Assembly: GCF_905171775.1 (NCBI RefSeq)
Contig: NC_053491.1
Location: 304,819,833-304,883,832 of the forward strand
Length of the DNA stretch: 64,000 bases
Direction: 5' to 3'
Source of the DNA: Rana temporaria
Taxonomy: Eukaryota > Chordata > Amphibia > Anura > Ranidae
The position numbers and the translations under genes were made by a program. The notes beneath the pieces are model-generated. The model was not told the origin of the DNA. It ran no database searches and was given only the letters and a program-made list of their open reading frames with translations. Positions 31,602 through 42,068 of this stretch are shown here, in pieces. How positions within the stretch are numbered: the stretch's first letter is position 1; every line of letters begins with the position of its first letter.

Positions 31602-33215
31602 TCAGTGCCCCATAGGGTCAGCCACCCTCTGCTCCCTCCGCAGCCGCCGGTTCTCCTCTTTGAGCTTCTCCAGCTCCATCTCCAGTTCATGGAGCCTGGG
31701 GGGGTCAGCCTGCTGTGACCTCAGGTGGTTGTTTTCCTCCTCCATGCGGCTTATGCACTCCTCCAGCTCCATGTACTCACGGATCAGCTCCTGCTTGCTC
31801 ATGTCCTGCAGGCTCTCCACGTGGTCCTTCATCATCAGGAACTGGGTGGTGGTGTAAGGGGCCACCGGTGGGCCCTTGGCGAACATCTCGGCCCGCATCT
31901 GGGACGCCCGCTGCGACTCCCTCTCCTCCAGTCGCTTCTTCTCCTCCCAGGTCAGCTTGTTATACGGCTTCCAGGACCTCTTCTTCTTGGAGGGTGGCCG
32001 GCGGTGCCTCTTTCTGCCCAGCTCCCTCCAGGGCCCCTCCGGCTCAGGGCTGGCGCCCATGACCAGCTGACAATGGTGTTCCCTGTTGTCCGTAATAACA
32101 GATTGTACCATGAGGGCTTCGTAAGGGGTGCCCAATGGTTCTTCCCGACCCAGCTCCTGGGGATCCCAAGCCGAGTCTACACAATGGGCTGCTGCTGGTG
32201 GGCGGTACCCAGGTTGAGACCAATTTGACCTGGTGTTGTCATTCATGGGGCAATTCTGCTTGAAGTGACCCAGCTGTTTGCACCGGAAGCAGCGTTGTTC
32301 GTTGCCCTCCTGGCGTGGATAGCGAGGGCTAGATGTCACCGGTCTGTTAGGAGGTTGGTATCTAGCGGTTGGTGGGTGTGAGGGCACCGTTGGTCGTGGA
32401 GGTTGTTCCTGTGGTGTGACCTGGTTCGTCTTGCGAGTATCCGCATATTCATCCGCCAACTTAGCGGCCTCTGGTAGAGTCATGGGCCTGCGATCTCTCA
32501 CCCAGTCTTTGACGTCCGTCTGGATGTGATTGTAAAATTGCTCCAGGAGCATTAGTTGCAAAATGTCCTCTGCGGTGGTGGCCTGGCTGCTGTTAGCCCA
32601 GTTAGAGGCCGACCGGGACAACTGGCATGCCCATTCCGCATAAGAGTCTTTCGTGGTTTTGCGTGAGTCCCTGAACTTCTGTCGGTGGGACTCTGGGGTT
32701 ACTGCATAACGAGCCAGGAGCACTTCTTTAACCCGGGCGTAGCTATGGATATCCTGATCTGGCACGGTCCGGAAAGCATCAGAAGCTTTCCCTGACAGTT
32801 TGCCTGACAATATTGCGACCCACTCTCTTCTAGCTATTCGGTGCAGGTGACATTGTCGCTCAAAATCTGCCAGGTAGTTATCAATCTCACAGTCCTTTTC
32901 ATCAAAAGCTTTAAAAGCGCTAAACGGAATCTTCCTTGTGTCTGCTGTGCTGTACTCACTGTTTGGAGAATGTGCGGCTGCTTGTTGGATTGCTGCCAGT
33001 TTTAACTGTAGCTCTGCGTCTCTTATTTGTTTAGCCTCCTCCGCTAACAGGTCCATCACTTTCAGCACCATATCCGCCGTTGGGTTCGGACCGAACCATG
33101 CTAGCTTCTCTCTCATTAATTTGTTGGCTGGCGATTCCTCCTCCTGAATCACTGGTGTCTCCATCTCTTGTACTGCTGGCGTTGCTGCAATCCCGTCCTC
33201 CTGGTCTAGCTCCAT
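31602..33215 (-). CDS. gag: Gag with SCAN-like capsid domain and CCHC knuckle, 537 aa
   Basis: This structural protein would package element RNA in cytoplasmic particles. Residues about 95-260 form a capsid-like region. The stretch at 165-260 (LLEQFYNHIQTDVKDWVRD near 223) closely resembles the SCAN domain, which is thought to derive from Gmr1-like gypsy gag. A CCHC zinc knuckle lies at C309-C312-H317-C322. The C-terminus (about 470-530) is a Glu/Leu-rich coiled coil with heptads (LEMELEKLKEENRRL). The frame is intact. It stays open upstream of the first ATG (33215) to the primer-binding region, and that extension matches the SAP-like N-terminus of the gag at 42069, so the first ATG may not be the true start. 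No other ATG lies upstream in frame. Confidence 0.85.
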   Translation of the reverse strand: MELDQEDGIAATPAVQEMETPVIQEEESPANKLMREKLAWFGPNPTADMVLKVMDLLAEEAKQIRDAELQLKLAAIQQAAAHSPNSEYSTADTRKIPFSAFKAFDEKDCEIDNYLADFERQCHLHRIARREWVAILSGKLSGKASDAFRTVPDQDIHSYARVKEVLLARYAVTPESHRQKFRDSRKTTKDSYAEWACQLSRSASNWANSSQATTAEDILQLMLLEQFYNHIQTDVKDWVRDRRPMTLPEAAKLADEYADTRKTNQVTPQEQPPRPTVPSHPPTARYQPPNRPVTSSPRYPRQEGNEQRCFRCKQLGHFKQNCPMNDNTRSNWSQPGYRPPAAAHCVDSAWDPQELGREEPLGTPYEALMVQSVITDNREHHCQLVMGASPEPEGPWRELGRKRHRRPPSKKKRSWKPYNKLTWEEKKRLEERESQRASQMRAEMFAKGPPVAPYTTTQFLMMKDHVESLQDMSKQELIREYMELEECISRMEEENNHLRSQQADPPRLHELEMELEKLKEENRRLRREQRVADPMGH

Positions 33216-33331
33216 TAATTCTGCTATGATGACCCGCTTGGTTTTGTTGCTAGCAATCCTTCCACGAACTTCCAGTAGTTCTTCCAGTGTCTGCTTGGAA
33301 TCCGGGTGTAAAGGGAAATAGAAGGGAAAAT

Positions 33332-33350
33332 CCCACCACTGCCACCAGTT
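33332..33350 (-). other. Primer-binding site region
   Basis: Immediately inside the 5' LTR the minus strand reads AAC then TGGTGGCAGTGGTGGG. The equivalent site of the LTR element at 41301 reads TGGTGGCACAGCAGTGGG (from about 42009). TGG at the start is expected of a site complementary to a tRNA CCA end. I cannot name the tRNA by eye. Confidence 0.55.
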
Positions 33351-33868
33351 TGTGACGGTATTGGTATGATATCCCCGTCAAACAGTCCCTTCTTCCCATA
33401 AAAGAAATCACAGAAGCATCCATACATGAGGCAAGGCTTAATGCTGGAACAACACAGTTTAATGGTTTTCTTCTCAGCTTTTTATATAGTCCAAGACATT
33501 GAAGCAACAATGAAATCTCCACCCCCCCCCCTAATCACACACTAAGGCTAATTACTAAAACATTCCAGACAGGTCGGCACCGACCGACAATTATCATGTC
33601 TAATCAAACCACCTTCACACACTAAGTTTCCTAGGCAGACATTTCGTCCCTGCATGCAGCTTGACACCTATTAACACCTCTGAGTATCAAAAGGTTTTTA
33701 GACAGCGTTATCACACAATTAAAGGCCTTTCAAAAGCTAGCCTTATTTAACATATGAACAGTGTTCACAGAGAGAGATGAATCACACATGAAACACCTGT
33801 TACCTCTAACCCACAGCATTAAATTAGCAGGGAGCATTAAACTGAGACATATAGGCAATTGCATCACA
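33351..33868 (-). repeat. 5' LTR, 518 bp
   Basis: It has the same length and termini as the LTR at 30704-31221 and no difference I could find by eye, including the C run near 33523. As the upstream LTR on the minus strand it carries the promoter for the gag frame at 31602-33215. Confidence 0.9.
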
Positions 33869-33873
33869 AGGGC

Positions 33874-34638
33874 CAAAAACAAGTGTAGAAGGGATCTCCT
33901 TTTTTCAAAAAAACCTATTGGAGACTTCTCTCACACGTGTCATTACCAGATATTGCCAACAACACAGACAAATCAAAAATATTGGCACTTATTAAGCATG
34001 GACACCACCCTTGCACCACATGTATCTACACAGCCTCTTATTGCATACCAACGAGCATCTTCTTTACGAGATAAACTCGTGCACAGCGAATTTCAAACCA
34101 ATAGGCGTGACAGAAAAAGACTGACTGGCACCTTTTTAGATGTGGCAATTGCAACTATTGCCAATATATGGACACCACCAAAATGGTTGTGCTGCCGAAT
34201 GGTGAACAATTCAGATCTAGACACTTTGTGAATTGTCGCACACTGGGCATAGTTTATCTGATGCAATGTGAATGTGGGTGTTATTATATTGGTAAAACCA
34301 AACTAGCGTTTTGGCAAAGAATTTATCGCCACATTGTTATTATCAATAAAAAGGACCCCGGCCTCCCCATTGGTAGACATTGCCGTATAGTACACCCTGA
34401 TAGTACTCCCAGGGTGCGTTTTCTGGCTTTGGACCATATTCCCTCCAGTCCCAGAGGTGGCGACTCTAACAAAGCACTCTTACAAAGTGAATTGAGGTGG
34501 ATTTTCCACCTCAATGCCATCACACTGCCTGGCCTCAACGAGGCATTTTATTTTCAACCCTTTCTGAATTGGACCTCTAATCTACAATCCATATCCCATA
34601 TATTTGTCCATGTTGTGGCTAAACATGGTTGTGTATAG
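33874..34638 (+). pseudogene. Penelope-like GIY-YIG endonuclease domain
   Basis: It continues the PLE of 29695-30698 after removal of the LTR element. Blocks include RAKNKCRRDLLFSKKPIG, LIAYQRASSLRDKLV, then GIVYLMQCECGCYYIGKT (about 34245), which is the GIY-YIG nuclease signature, and IYRHIVIINKKD. A frameshift near 34190 separates the two halves. The enzyme would nick target DNA for priming. The C-terminus ends at the stop near 34638. Confidence 0.82.
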
Positions 34639-35149
34639 AATTACATAGGGTATGTTTACCATGTATGTAATTCCTCCCTATTTCTTTCCTTCTTTTGCCT
34701 TCAGCACAATTGGTTTGTTTCATTTATTGTACCTGACAAATATACTGTTTGTTCCTAGATCCATTCAGAAATTGATTGGTGATGCGATTTCCTGTATGGT
34801 TCTCATGCCTGAGCTGATCACCTTTGACCACTGGGTGGTACCATCTCTCCCTTCAGTTTTGACACATCTGATTGATACAAACATACATTTTTTCAGGTTT
34901 TTTTTTTCACCACACGGGCGGGACTGGCTGCTGTGTGTTACTGCTCGGTGCGCGTGAGACCTCCAATTCCACGCCTCACCAGCGGGGGACACGGTGTCTC
35001 ATTGCCCAATAGGAGTTTTGCCTTTGGTTTTGCTCCTTCCTATTTGCGTCCCAGCCTGGGACGCAGTGGGATGGGCTACACGCACGCTGATGGCGGGAGG
35101 GCATGGGATGGGCTTGCACCGCGCGCCATCCCTTCAGGGAACTTTGAGG

Positions 35150-35452
35150 CTAAGGCTGGGTTCATACTTCTACACTACTTTCATCCTATTTTGCTCTGCT
35201 ACATTGGTCCTACATTTATCCTACATTGGTCCTACATCCATCCTACTTTCATGAACAGAATACTACTTTGGTCCGACTTCAATGATATTCAATGGGCCTG
35301 AAGTAGGATCAATGTAGGACCAAAAGTAGTACAGGGAGCATTTTCAAAGTCGGACCGACTTGTGTAGGATGCTACAGGACGCTCTCATAGGGAAACATTG
35401 AACACAGAGCAAAGTAGGATGAAAGTAGTGTAGTAGTGTGAACCCAGCCTCA
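35150..35452. mobile_element. MITE-like insertion, ~300 bp
   Basis: Inverted ends GGCTGGGTTCATACTTCTAC and GTAGTAGTGTGAACCCAGCC bound a palindromic block built from 'ttcatcctac' and 'gtaggatgaa' repeats. It is absent from the mirror PLE arm near 29245, which proves insertion. The superfamily is unknown (hAT-like by appearance). Confidence 0.7.
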
Positions 35453-35462
35453 TGGTTTCAGC

Positions 35463-35725
35463 CTAGGTTCACACTGCTGCGAATTCAAAATCGCGGTAAA
35501 ATGCGGCCACGATTTTGCCGCGATTTCGGCCGCAATTTCATGTAAATCGCGGCCCGAAATCGCAAAAACTAGTACAGGAACTACTTTTTTAAATCGCAGA
35601 TGCGGCGTCGCACTGATTAGGACAGTGCCATTGCCGACAATTGCCTCCGATTTGAGATGCGATTTGACATGTCAAATCGCATCTCAAATCGTTCCAAATC
35701 GTACCCAGTGTGAACCAGGGCTCAG
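35463..35725. mobile_element. MITE-like insertion, ~260 bp
   Basis: Inverted ends GCCTAGGTTCACACTG and CAGTGTGAACCAGGGC enclose repeats of 'aaatcgc' and its complement. It is absent from the mirror arm near 29235. It lies 10 bp from the previous MITE. Confidence 0.7.
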
Positions 35726-36316
35726 ACAACATGGCACAATGCTCTGCCTCATTGACCACAGCTGAGCAGGGTTGCTTTCAAGCTCCTTCTCAGCTGCTTT
35801 AATTTGCCATACAGGCTATTTAAACTTTTGGCTGACAGGATCAACAGACTTCTGATTACTCCCTTACATGGTAGGTTGATCTGATCCCCTCACTGTAGCA
35901 CTCAGCTTTTTTGAATTTTACTACTACATATTTACTATCGCCACTCTATCTTTTTTGTCTTCCACAGACAGGAAGCCATTAGTCTAAGGTATCTTGTACT
36001 TCTTGGCCGACCCCAATACTGGTAAGAGTGGTCACTCCTATCAGTGAGAGTTCTCAGAGTCACACAGAGCACATCCAGCTCCTGCCCTTTGTTGTTCGGT
36101 GCCTTGTTATCTCAGAGCTTACCATTTTTCCCACCGTTTAACTACTACAGTGCAGGCCAATTCCATCCCTGCCAGGTCCCCCTCATGGTTCATTGGTGAC
36201 CAGCTCATGCAACTTTCCATGTCTATTTTTTGTATTTGTATGGATGTTCTATTCCATGCAATAGGTTTATCAATGTTAAAATTGTACTATTATACTAATG
36301 TCTAAATATGTTAATT

Positions 36317-36535
36317 TCTCTTCCGTTCATTGACGGACACAGCAGCCTTTGACCTTAGGGTTATATCCGCTTCCTTCAGGAGAGTTTAGGCAGAAAAAAA
36401 GCACTTTAAGTGTTAACAACACTTTCCTTAGTGCAGCTCCTCCCAGGGGGCGTGGCCCCCCGGGTATAACCCACACCCTGCTCTAGCAGCCTTAGTTTTT
36501 CTCTGCCTAACGACAGGAGAGGTCAGGCACTCGGG
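36317..36535. repeat. DIRS left terminal inverted repeat
   Basis: Blocks 'cggacacagcagcctttgacc', 'aacactttccttagtgcagc' and 'gggtataacccacaccctgc' reappear inverted at 41085-41300. This pairing defines the element's limits. Confidence 0.8.
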
Positions 36536-37407
36536 AGTCATGTACTCTGGAAAAAAAATTATTGCGATTTTTTTCGCTTTTTATTATTTTGTTCCTGCAT
36601 TTTTAAATCCTGTGATTCTTCTATCAACAGCCGACTGGATGACAGGCTGGGTCTTGACTCTTGTAGTCCCCCCATGTTCGGCCATCGAGCGTGTGGTGGC
36701 CCTCAGCTCAGCTCTGGGTCGTCCACGACAGGGCCCTTTGCTCCAGGGGCGACAGGGGAACATTTTGTTCTAGGGCACACATATGAACGGCCTTTATGGC
36801 TTTGTCACAGTGTGTCTGGCCGACAGCCATGCCGTTTTATGTGGACGTTGGTTCTGTCTGGGATACCTCCAGCCGGTGGTTGCAGGACAGGTAAGTAGTG
36901 GCCCCTTGCTCAGGTAAGGTGGTATGGCTGGAATTTTCCCCTGGGAGGTCGACTGAGGGTTTGCCCTGCTTTCCTCTCTCCCTTAATTCCTCTCCCTCCT
37001 TTCCCATTTGGGTAGCGGCTGTGAGGGGGGCTTTCAGGGGTCTCTTTATTACACCAGGGCCTGTGTGTAGCGGGGGCTGTGTGTGTTCACTGCAGGGGGC
37101 TGTGTGTGTTCACTACAGGGTCTTTTGTGTGTGTGTGTGTGTGCTGCGCTATATTGCTGTGTCACTGTCTTTTTAAATGCGGCCGCCATTTTGCCGTAGT
37201 CGCGCTTTCTATGGCTCGGCAGCCATTTTCCTGTGGTCCTATGGCATTTTTTGGTTTTTGGTCATTACGGACGTAATGACCAATCACGGCATCTCCCTGC
37301 GTATATATTACCTCCGTTCCTATTGGACGCTATGGATCTGATGAAACAGTGGATGCTGAGAAACACGTCATCCTATTGGCTGGCCGAGTCCCCACGTCAC
37401 TTCCGGT

Positions 37408-37791
37408 TTAACGACGGTACGTTGCGCTCCACGCTGGAACGCACGCTGTTCTGAAGCAGCGTTCACGGTTCCTGGTCCTCCTGCGGTTCCCCGAGGCTCC
37501 TGAGACCTTGGATTTTAATCTCCTCCGGCACCGTGGTCTTGAGAAATGCCAGCTTGAACCCCTGGAGCTGCTGATGACACACTGTGACAGCGGGCCAGCT
37601 TCTTGCCCTATCTTGCCTGTGTTATCACTCCGTTTGTGAGTAACCAATTTATTGTTTACGTCATAATTTTTAATTAAATTCTTACATACTGCACTTAGTT
37701 TGGCGCATTTCCTTCTTTTCTGTATATCTTCCAGAGCTCGCTTCTGCTTCAGGATTGCTGCCGCCAGTGCTTTTGGACTATTATTGGACAT
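37408..37791 (-). other. Unrecognised lysine/arginine-rich open frame, 127 aa
   Basis: The minus strand inside the DIRS leader has an open frame beginning MSNNSPKALAAAILKQKRAL and rich in Lys, Arg and Ala. I do not recognise it. The first ~60 residues look non-random, while the rest is typical of chance translation. It runs against the DIRS genes and overlaps no known DIRS protein, so it may be a fragment of another inserted element or a coincidence. Confidence 0.25.
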
Positions 37792-37849
37792 TTATTCAAT
37801 TTTTTCTTCCTTTGTTCCCCCTTGTTTCTGACATGGACCTTATGATATG

Positions 37850-38700
37850 CTAATTTTCCTAATTGTTGAATATGCTCTTTTAATCATGCCCCATCCACCA
37901 ATTTTTCAACTACTGACAAGGAATTTGTTGAAGCTCTTATTTCTGCGGCGTGTAAAACTCAAAGAGAGGTTTTGGCGGAAGCACCAGATGTGCCGGTCCC
38001 TTTTGGGTTCCGCAAACCGCCGCGCACTACAAATGTGTTTCCTTGTGTTCCTTATTTAGACAATTTATTGTACAAGGATACGCCGCAGAAAGTTTTTGCT
38101 TTGTGGAGTTTCTCCTCCTTCTGTGGACGTGTCCAGATTGAGCAAAGCCACCACGTTACGTGGAAGGGGCTCCTGCCTTTAAGGACCCTGCTAATAGGAG
38201 AGTGGATGCTGTGGCCCGCTCCCTATTCGCTGTAGTGGGTTTGGCGGTGAGGCTGGTTTTGGCTGGGACTCTAGTGTCACAGACTCTGACTGAAAGGGCG
38301 TAGCTCCTGCTGCAGGAGCTGGAGGCACAGGATGCTTCCGAGACCTGTAGGACCTGGCTGAACGGTTGGTTCAGGGTCTGAGGTTCGTCTGTGTGTTGGT
38401 TCTGGATACGCTCCCCTTGCTTTTCCAGGGCCTCCGCCTATGCGGTGGTATTGCGCCGCCTTGTGTGGCTGAAATGCTGGTCTGAAATCCTCAAAAAAGA
38501 CCTTGGTGTATTTACCCTTTAAGGGTGAGCGGCTTTTTGGGTCATCCCTGGATGACATCATTAAGGATGCCACGGGTGGTAGGAGCACGCTGCTTCCACA
38601 GTCTGGGAAGGGCAAGGAGCCTCGCCGTAAGCAAGGGCCCTCCTTTTCTACCCCCCAAGCGTTTTTTTCGTGCACCCAGCACGGCGGGTAAAAATCCGCA
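37850..38700 (+). pseudogene. DIRS ORF1 (gag-like), frameshifted
   Basis: Pieces read EFVEALISAACKTQREVL (about 37920), PDVPVPFGFRKPPRT (about 37985), VPYLDNLLYKDTPQKVF (about 38050), and near the end LPFKGERLFG, SLDDIIKDATGG and STLLPQS (38503-38620). The C-terminal block matches 8041-8354. At least three frame changes occur, and the segment around 38230-38480 is too altered to read. Confidence 0.65.
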
Positions 38701-38789
38701 AGGCGCTGAGGCAGAGGCGCGCCTGGTACCGCAACCCTGCCGGACAAACCTGCTTCCGCATGTAGGTCTGCCCCCACCTGTGTCTCGGG

Positions 38790-40380
38790 TGGGGGGCCAA
38801 ATTCACGGCTCGGTGGAGGTTTCTTTCCGACCGTTGGGTTTGCGACGTAGTTTCCTCGGGGTACAAGATAGAGTTTCTCTCTTGTCCACCAAACGGATTC
38901 TTTCCTTCCAACCTCCAGCTTCCTCCGGAACGCCAGCTGGCTCTGGCGGGGGCTGTCCAGGATCTTCTGGTCAGGGGAGTGATTGTACCAGTTCCCTCAC
39001 AGGAACGGTTTCAGGGGTTTTACTCCAATCTGTTTGTGGTCCCCAAGAAGGAAGGGGTCCGTCCAATCCTGGACCTCAAGGCCCTCAATTGTTTTGTCAA
39101 GGTACAAAAATTCAGGATGTAGTCTATTCGCTCGGTGATAGCGGCACTCCATCAGGGGGACTTCATGGCGTCCTTGGATATCATGGCCGCGTACCTGCAT
39201 GTTCACTTTTGCACAAAGCACCAGAGATTCTGCGTTTTGCGGTCGGGGAGGTCTGCTTTTAATTTGTGGCCCTTCCTTTCGGCCTGGCATCGGCGCCATG
39301 GGTTTTTACCAAGGTGCTCGCCCCAATACTGGCCCTGCTAAGGCAGCGAGGAATCGCTATTGTGGGATATATAGATGATATCAGGCTCAGGGTAGAGGAC
39401 GCGTCTATCGCGTGTCAGACTCTCCAAGAGTTTGGCTGGCTTCTGAATATTCAGAAGTCAGTGTTCCGTCCCAGAGACTGGAATGCCTAGGGCTAGTCCT
39501 GGATTGTGCGGAAGCGCGGGTTTTCCTCCCGACGGAGGTACTAAAGTCCCTGCGATCTGCTGTACAGCAGTTGTCGGCCCAGAAGTGGTCGTCTCTTCGA
39601 TTCTGCATGAGAGTTCTGGGTCTGATGGTGACCTCTTTCGAGGCGGTCCCACATGCCAGTTCCACACCAGGGAGCTATGGAGGGAAATACTGTCTCGTTG
39701 GGACACGCTCCCGTCATCTCTGGATTCCCAGGTTAAGTTGACCCATCTGGTCAAGTCTTTCCTGGTGTGGTGGCTGACATCTCCTGTGCTTCGGACCGGG
39801 AAGTCATTTCTACCGTGCCGCTGGACAGGGGTCATGACGGATGCCAGCCTTTCCGGTTGGGGTCAATATTCTGGAGCTCCAAGCGATAAAGCTGTGCCTT
39901 TCCAGGTGGTCCCTGGATCTGCAGGGCCGACCGGTCAGGATCCAGTCCAGTTCAGCTGCGGCGACGGAAGTCGCGCACATCCTTCGGTGGGCTGAAAGGT
40001 CCGTTAAGGTTCTGTCGGCCGTGTACATTCCGGGGTTTTCAGAATTGGCAGGTCGACTACCTGAGTCGCCAAAAGCTGGACCAAGGAGAATGGTCACTTC
40101 ACCCGGAGGTGTTTCACAGCCTGTGCCAAAAGTGGGGCATTCCAGACGTGGACCTTCTAGCTTTCCGTCTCTATTGGAAGGTGCCACGGTTCGTGGCCAG
40201 GTCGAAGGACCCGTGGGCGGACGGGTCAGACGCGTTGGTGGCGCCTTGGGGTCACTATCGCTTAATTTACGCCTTCCCTCCTCTGAAGCTTCTTCCTCGC
40301 CTGCTGCGCAGAGTGGAAGCCGTAGGGATTCCAACAATCCTGTTTGCTCCAGGCTGGCCGCACCGCTCCTGGTAGCGGAT
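38790..40380 (+). pseudogene. DIRS reverse transcriptase / RNase H with intact YIDD
   Basis: Order: YSNLFVVPKKEGVRPILDL (about 39023), MASLDIMAAYLHV (about 39165), MALPFGLASAPWVFTKVLAP (39266), IVGYIDDIRLR (about 39358), then RNase H: VMTDASLSGWG (about 39832) and NILELQAIKLCLSRW (about 39867), and finally LVAPWGHYRLIYAFPPLKLL (about 40235). DIRS RT copies RNA into cDNA that is integrated by a recombinase. The YIDD motif is kept, but a stop near 39120 and several frameshifts disable the protein. Confidence 0.8.
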
Positions 40381-40499
40381 CTGGTGGCAGACGCCCCTGG
40401 CGTCTACCCCTGAGAGAAGATCTTCTGTCGCAGGGTCCGATCTTCCATCCTATTTTACAGTCGCTGGCTTTAACGGCGTGGCTGTTGTGAGCCAGGTGT

Positions 40500-40975
40500 T
40501 GTAGGACCGGGGCCTGTTAGGCTTGGTGGTTTCTACCATGCTACGGGCCTTTCACATTAATGTGGACATTGTTCTTCCATCCTTATGTCCTAAGCCGAAG
40601 AACCCGAAGGAGACCACTTTACATTCCCTGGATGTGGTTCGGGCTCTTCGTGTGTGTTTATCTGCTACGGCTACGTTCTGAAAGTCGGACTCACGGTTTG
40701 TGTCAGTGTCGGGTCCTGAAAAGAGTCTGGCGGTCTCGTCGGCCACCATTTCTAGGTGGATCCGTCAGGTTGTGCTTCAGGACTATGCCCTTAAGGGGCG
40801 TGCGCCTCCCTTTCAGGTTACGGCGCGTTCGACCAGGGCGATCGGTGTCTCTTGGGTTTTGTGTAAGGCGGCAACCTGGTCGTCGATCCACGCTTTTCAA
40901 GTTTTACAAGGTGGACGTCAGTGCATCTTCTGATGCCTCCTTCGGCCGCAAGGTATTACAGGCGGCAGTCTAAGG
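40500..40975 (+). pseudogene. DIRS tyrosine recombinase, C-terminal remnant
   Basis: The frame from 40700 reads SSATISRWIRQVVLQDYALK, then ARSTRAIGVSWVL and CKAATWSSIHAF, the C-terminal catalytic region of DIRS recombinases. The core-binding domain present in the first DIRS copy (about 10036-10245) is deleted here. It is therefore a deletion derivative. Confidence 0.75.
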
Positions 40976-41084
40976 TTGGAGTTCCTCCGTTGAGTAACTC
41001 CGGTTTTTGTTTGGGGTGTAAGCTTGATTGCTGTGTTGTTTTTCCCACCCCTCAAAATTTTTGACACTGCTTGGGGACGTCCCT

Positions 41085-41300
41085 AAGGTCAAAGGCTGCT
41101 GTGTCCGTCCATGAACGGAAGAGAAAATAGGATTTTTGTACTCACCGTAAAATCCATTTCTCTGAGTTCATGGACGGACACAGCACCCACCCCTCCTTTG
41201 TTTGTACTGCTTGTTAAGAACTGAGGCTGCTAGAGCAGGGTGTGGGTTATACCCGGGGGGCCATGCCCCCTGGGAGGAGCTGCACTAAGGAAAGTGTTGT
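41085..41300. repeat. DIRS right terminal inverted repeat and complementary region
   Basis: It is the inverse of 36317-36535. Two opposed blocks of 'ccatgaacgg...' and 'gttcatggacgg' around 41105-41180 mimic the internal complementary region that DIRS elements use to form circular intermediates. It is truncated at 41300 by LTR insertion. Confidence 0.75.
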
Positions 41301-42007
41301 TGTAACGGAATGACCCGGGACACCCAGAGACTTTGTGAGGATGGGGGATACTCCTGTGTCAGCGTCACTGATAACTCTTGGGTCTGAGTCCACGCTGTGC
41401 CCTTTGGGCATGGGGTGGCAAGTGAATCATAATTTATGTATTACATGAGATAGGACATTAATAATAAATCATGTTTGCAGGATGTCTTGAGATATCACAA
41501 GTTGTTGGCTATTCAATGTGGTGACTCATTCTATGATTAGCCCTGACTAGTGACATGCTAATTGAGTCAGGGCCTGGAAGACATTTCATTGTCCTTGTGT
41601 AAAGGTGTTGTAACGGACAGGTGTTAATCCAGGTCTGCTCCCAGACCTCTAATTATATATGCTAAATACTGTTTATGTGTGGAATATACTTGTTGGAGAC
41701 AGAACGTCTGTCTGGGGATGTGGATTAGAAAGAGAGCATTGTGTGATGGTGTTTTGTTTGTAATGCTGTTAATGAAGGAATGTTTAGTAATTAGCCTTAG
41801 TGTGTGGGTGGGGAGTTGATTGTTCCTTTAATGCCTTGTACTGTATATAAGCTGAGAAGAAACCATTAAAATTGTCTTCATTTGAAACAAGTACAGAGCT
41901 GCGTGTCTCGTCTTGATTCTGGGGAAATCGGATGCCTGCTGGTTTGTCTGTGTGTCAGATGAGCTGTCGTAGTTGATGGAAGGGCGTAAACGGTGGTGAC
42001 CGTTACA
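41301..42007 (+). repeat. 5' LTR (707 bp) of a second Gmr1-like element
   Basis: It runs from TGTAACGG to CCGTTACA, 8-bp inverted termini with TG...CA. A TATA box (TATATAAGC) at about 41845 is followed by 'tgagaagaaaccattaaaa', and 'tagtaattagccttagtgtg' lies upstream; both are shared with the 518-bp LTRs at 30704 and 33351. A primer-binding region TGGTGGCACAGCAGTGGG follows at 42009. The matching 3' LTR is not in the window. Confidence 0.8.
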
Positions 42008-42068
42008 GTGGTGGCACAGCAGTGGGATAATTCCATCGCTTAAAGGACAGCTACAAGGACACAGGACG

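Larger units (their letters stand above)
30699..33873 (-). mobile_element. Complete gag-only LTR retrotransposon (Gmr1-like) with 5-bp duplication
   Basis: AGGGC flanks it on both sides (30699-30703 and 33869-33873). Two 518-bp LTRs, identical as far as I can compare by eye, enclose 2129 bp holding one gag frame and nothing else: no protease, RT, RNase H or integrase. It must use enzymes from a relative. Its TATA/R region and gag N-terminus resemble the element starting at 41301. Identical LTRs imply recent insertion. Confidence 0.9.
34639..36316 (+). mobile_element. Penelope-like element 3' region, right arm
   Basis: This non-coding 3' portion mirrors 27690-29650 with two MITEs inserted (about 35150-35452 and 35463-35725). 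It ends where the DIRS element begins at 36317; the mirror arm continues further, so the true PLE end is cut off here. Confidence 0.7.
36317..41300 (+). mobile_element. DIRS-type retrotransposon, near full length
   Basis: It carries inverted terminal repeats (36317-36535 and 41085-41300), ORF1, RT/RNase H and a tyrosine recombinase C-terminus. The right terminal repeat is cut at 41300 by the LTR element; the left repeat shows that 'taacacttaaagtgc' should follow. Between 36536 and 37840 the leader is non-coding. The coding frames are broken, but the RT catalytic motif survives. Confidence 0.85.

Noticed and set aside
38525..39262. 245-codon plus-strand frame in the DIRS element
   Set aside because: It is out of frame with the recognisable gag and RT motifs of the same DNA; the real DIRS residues appear in the other frames.
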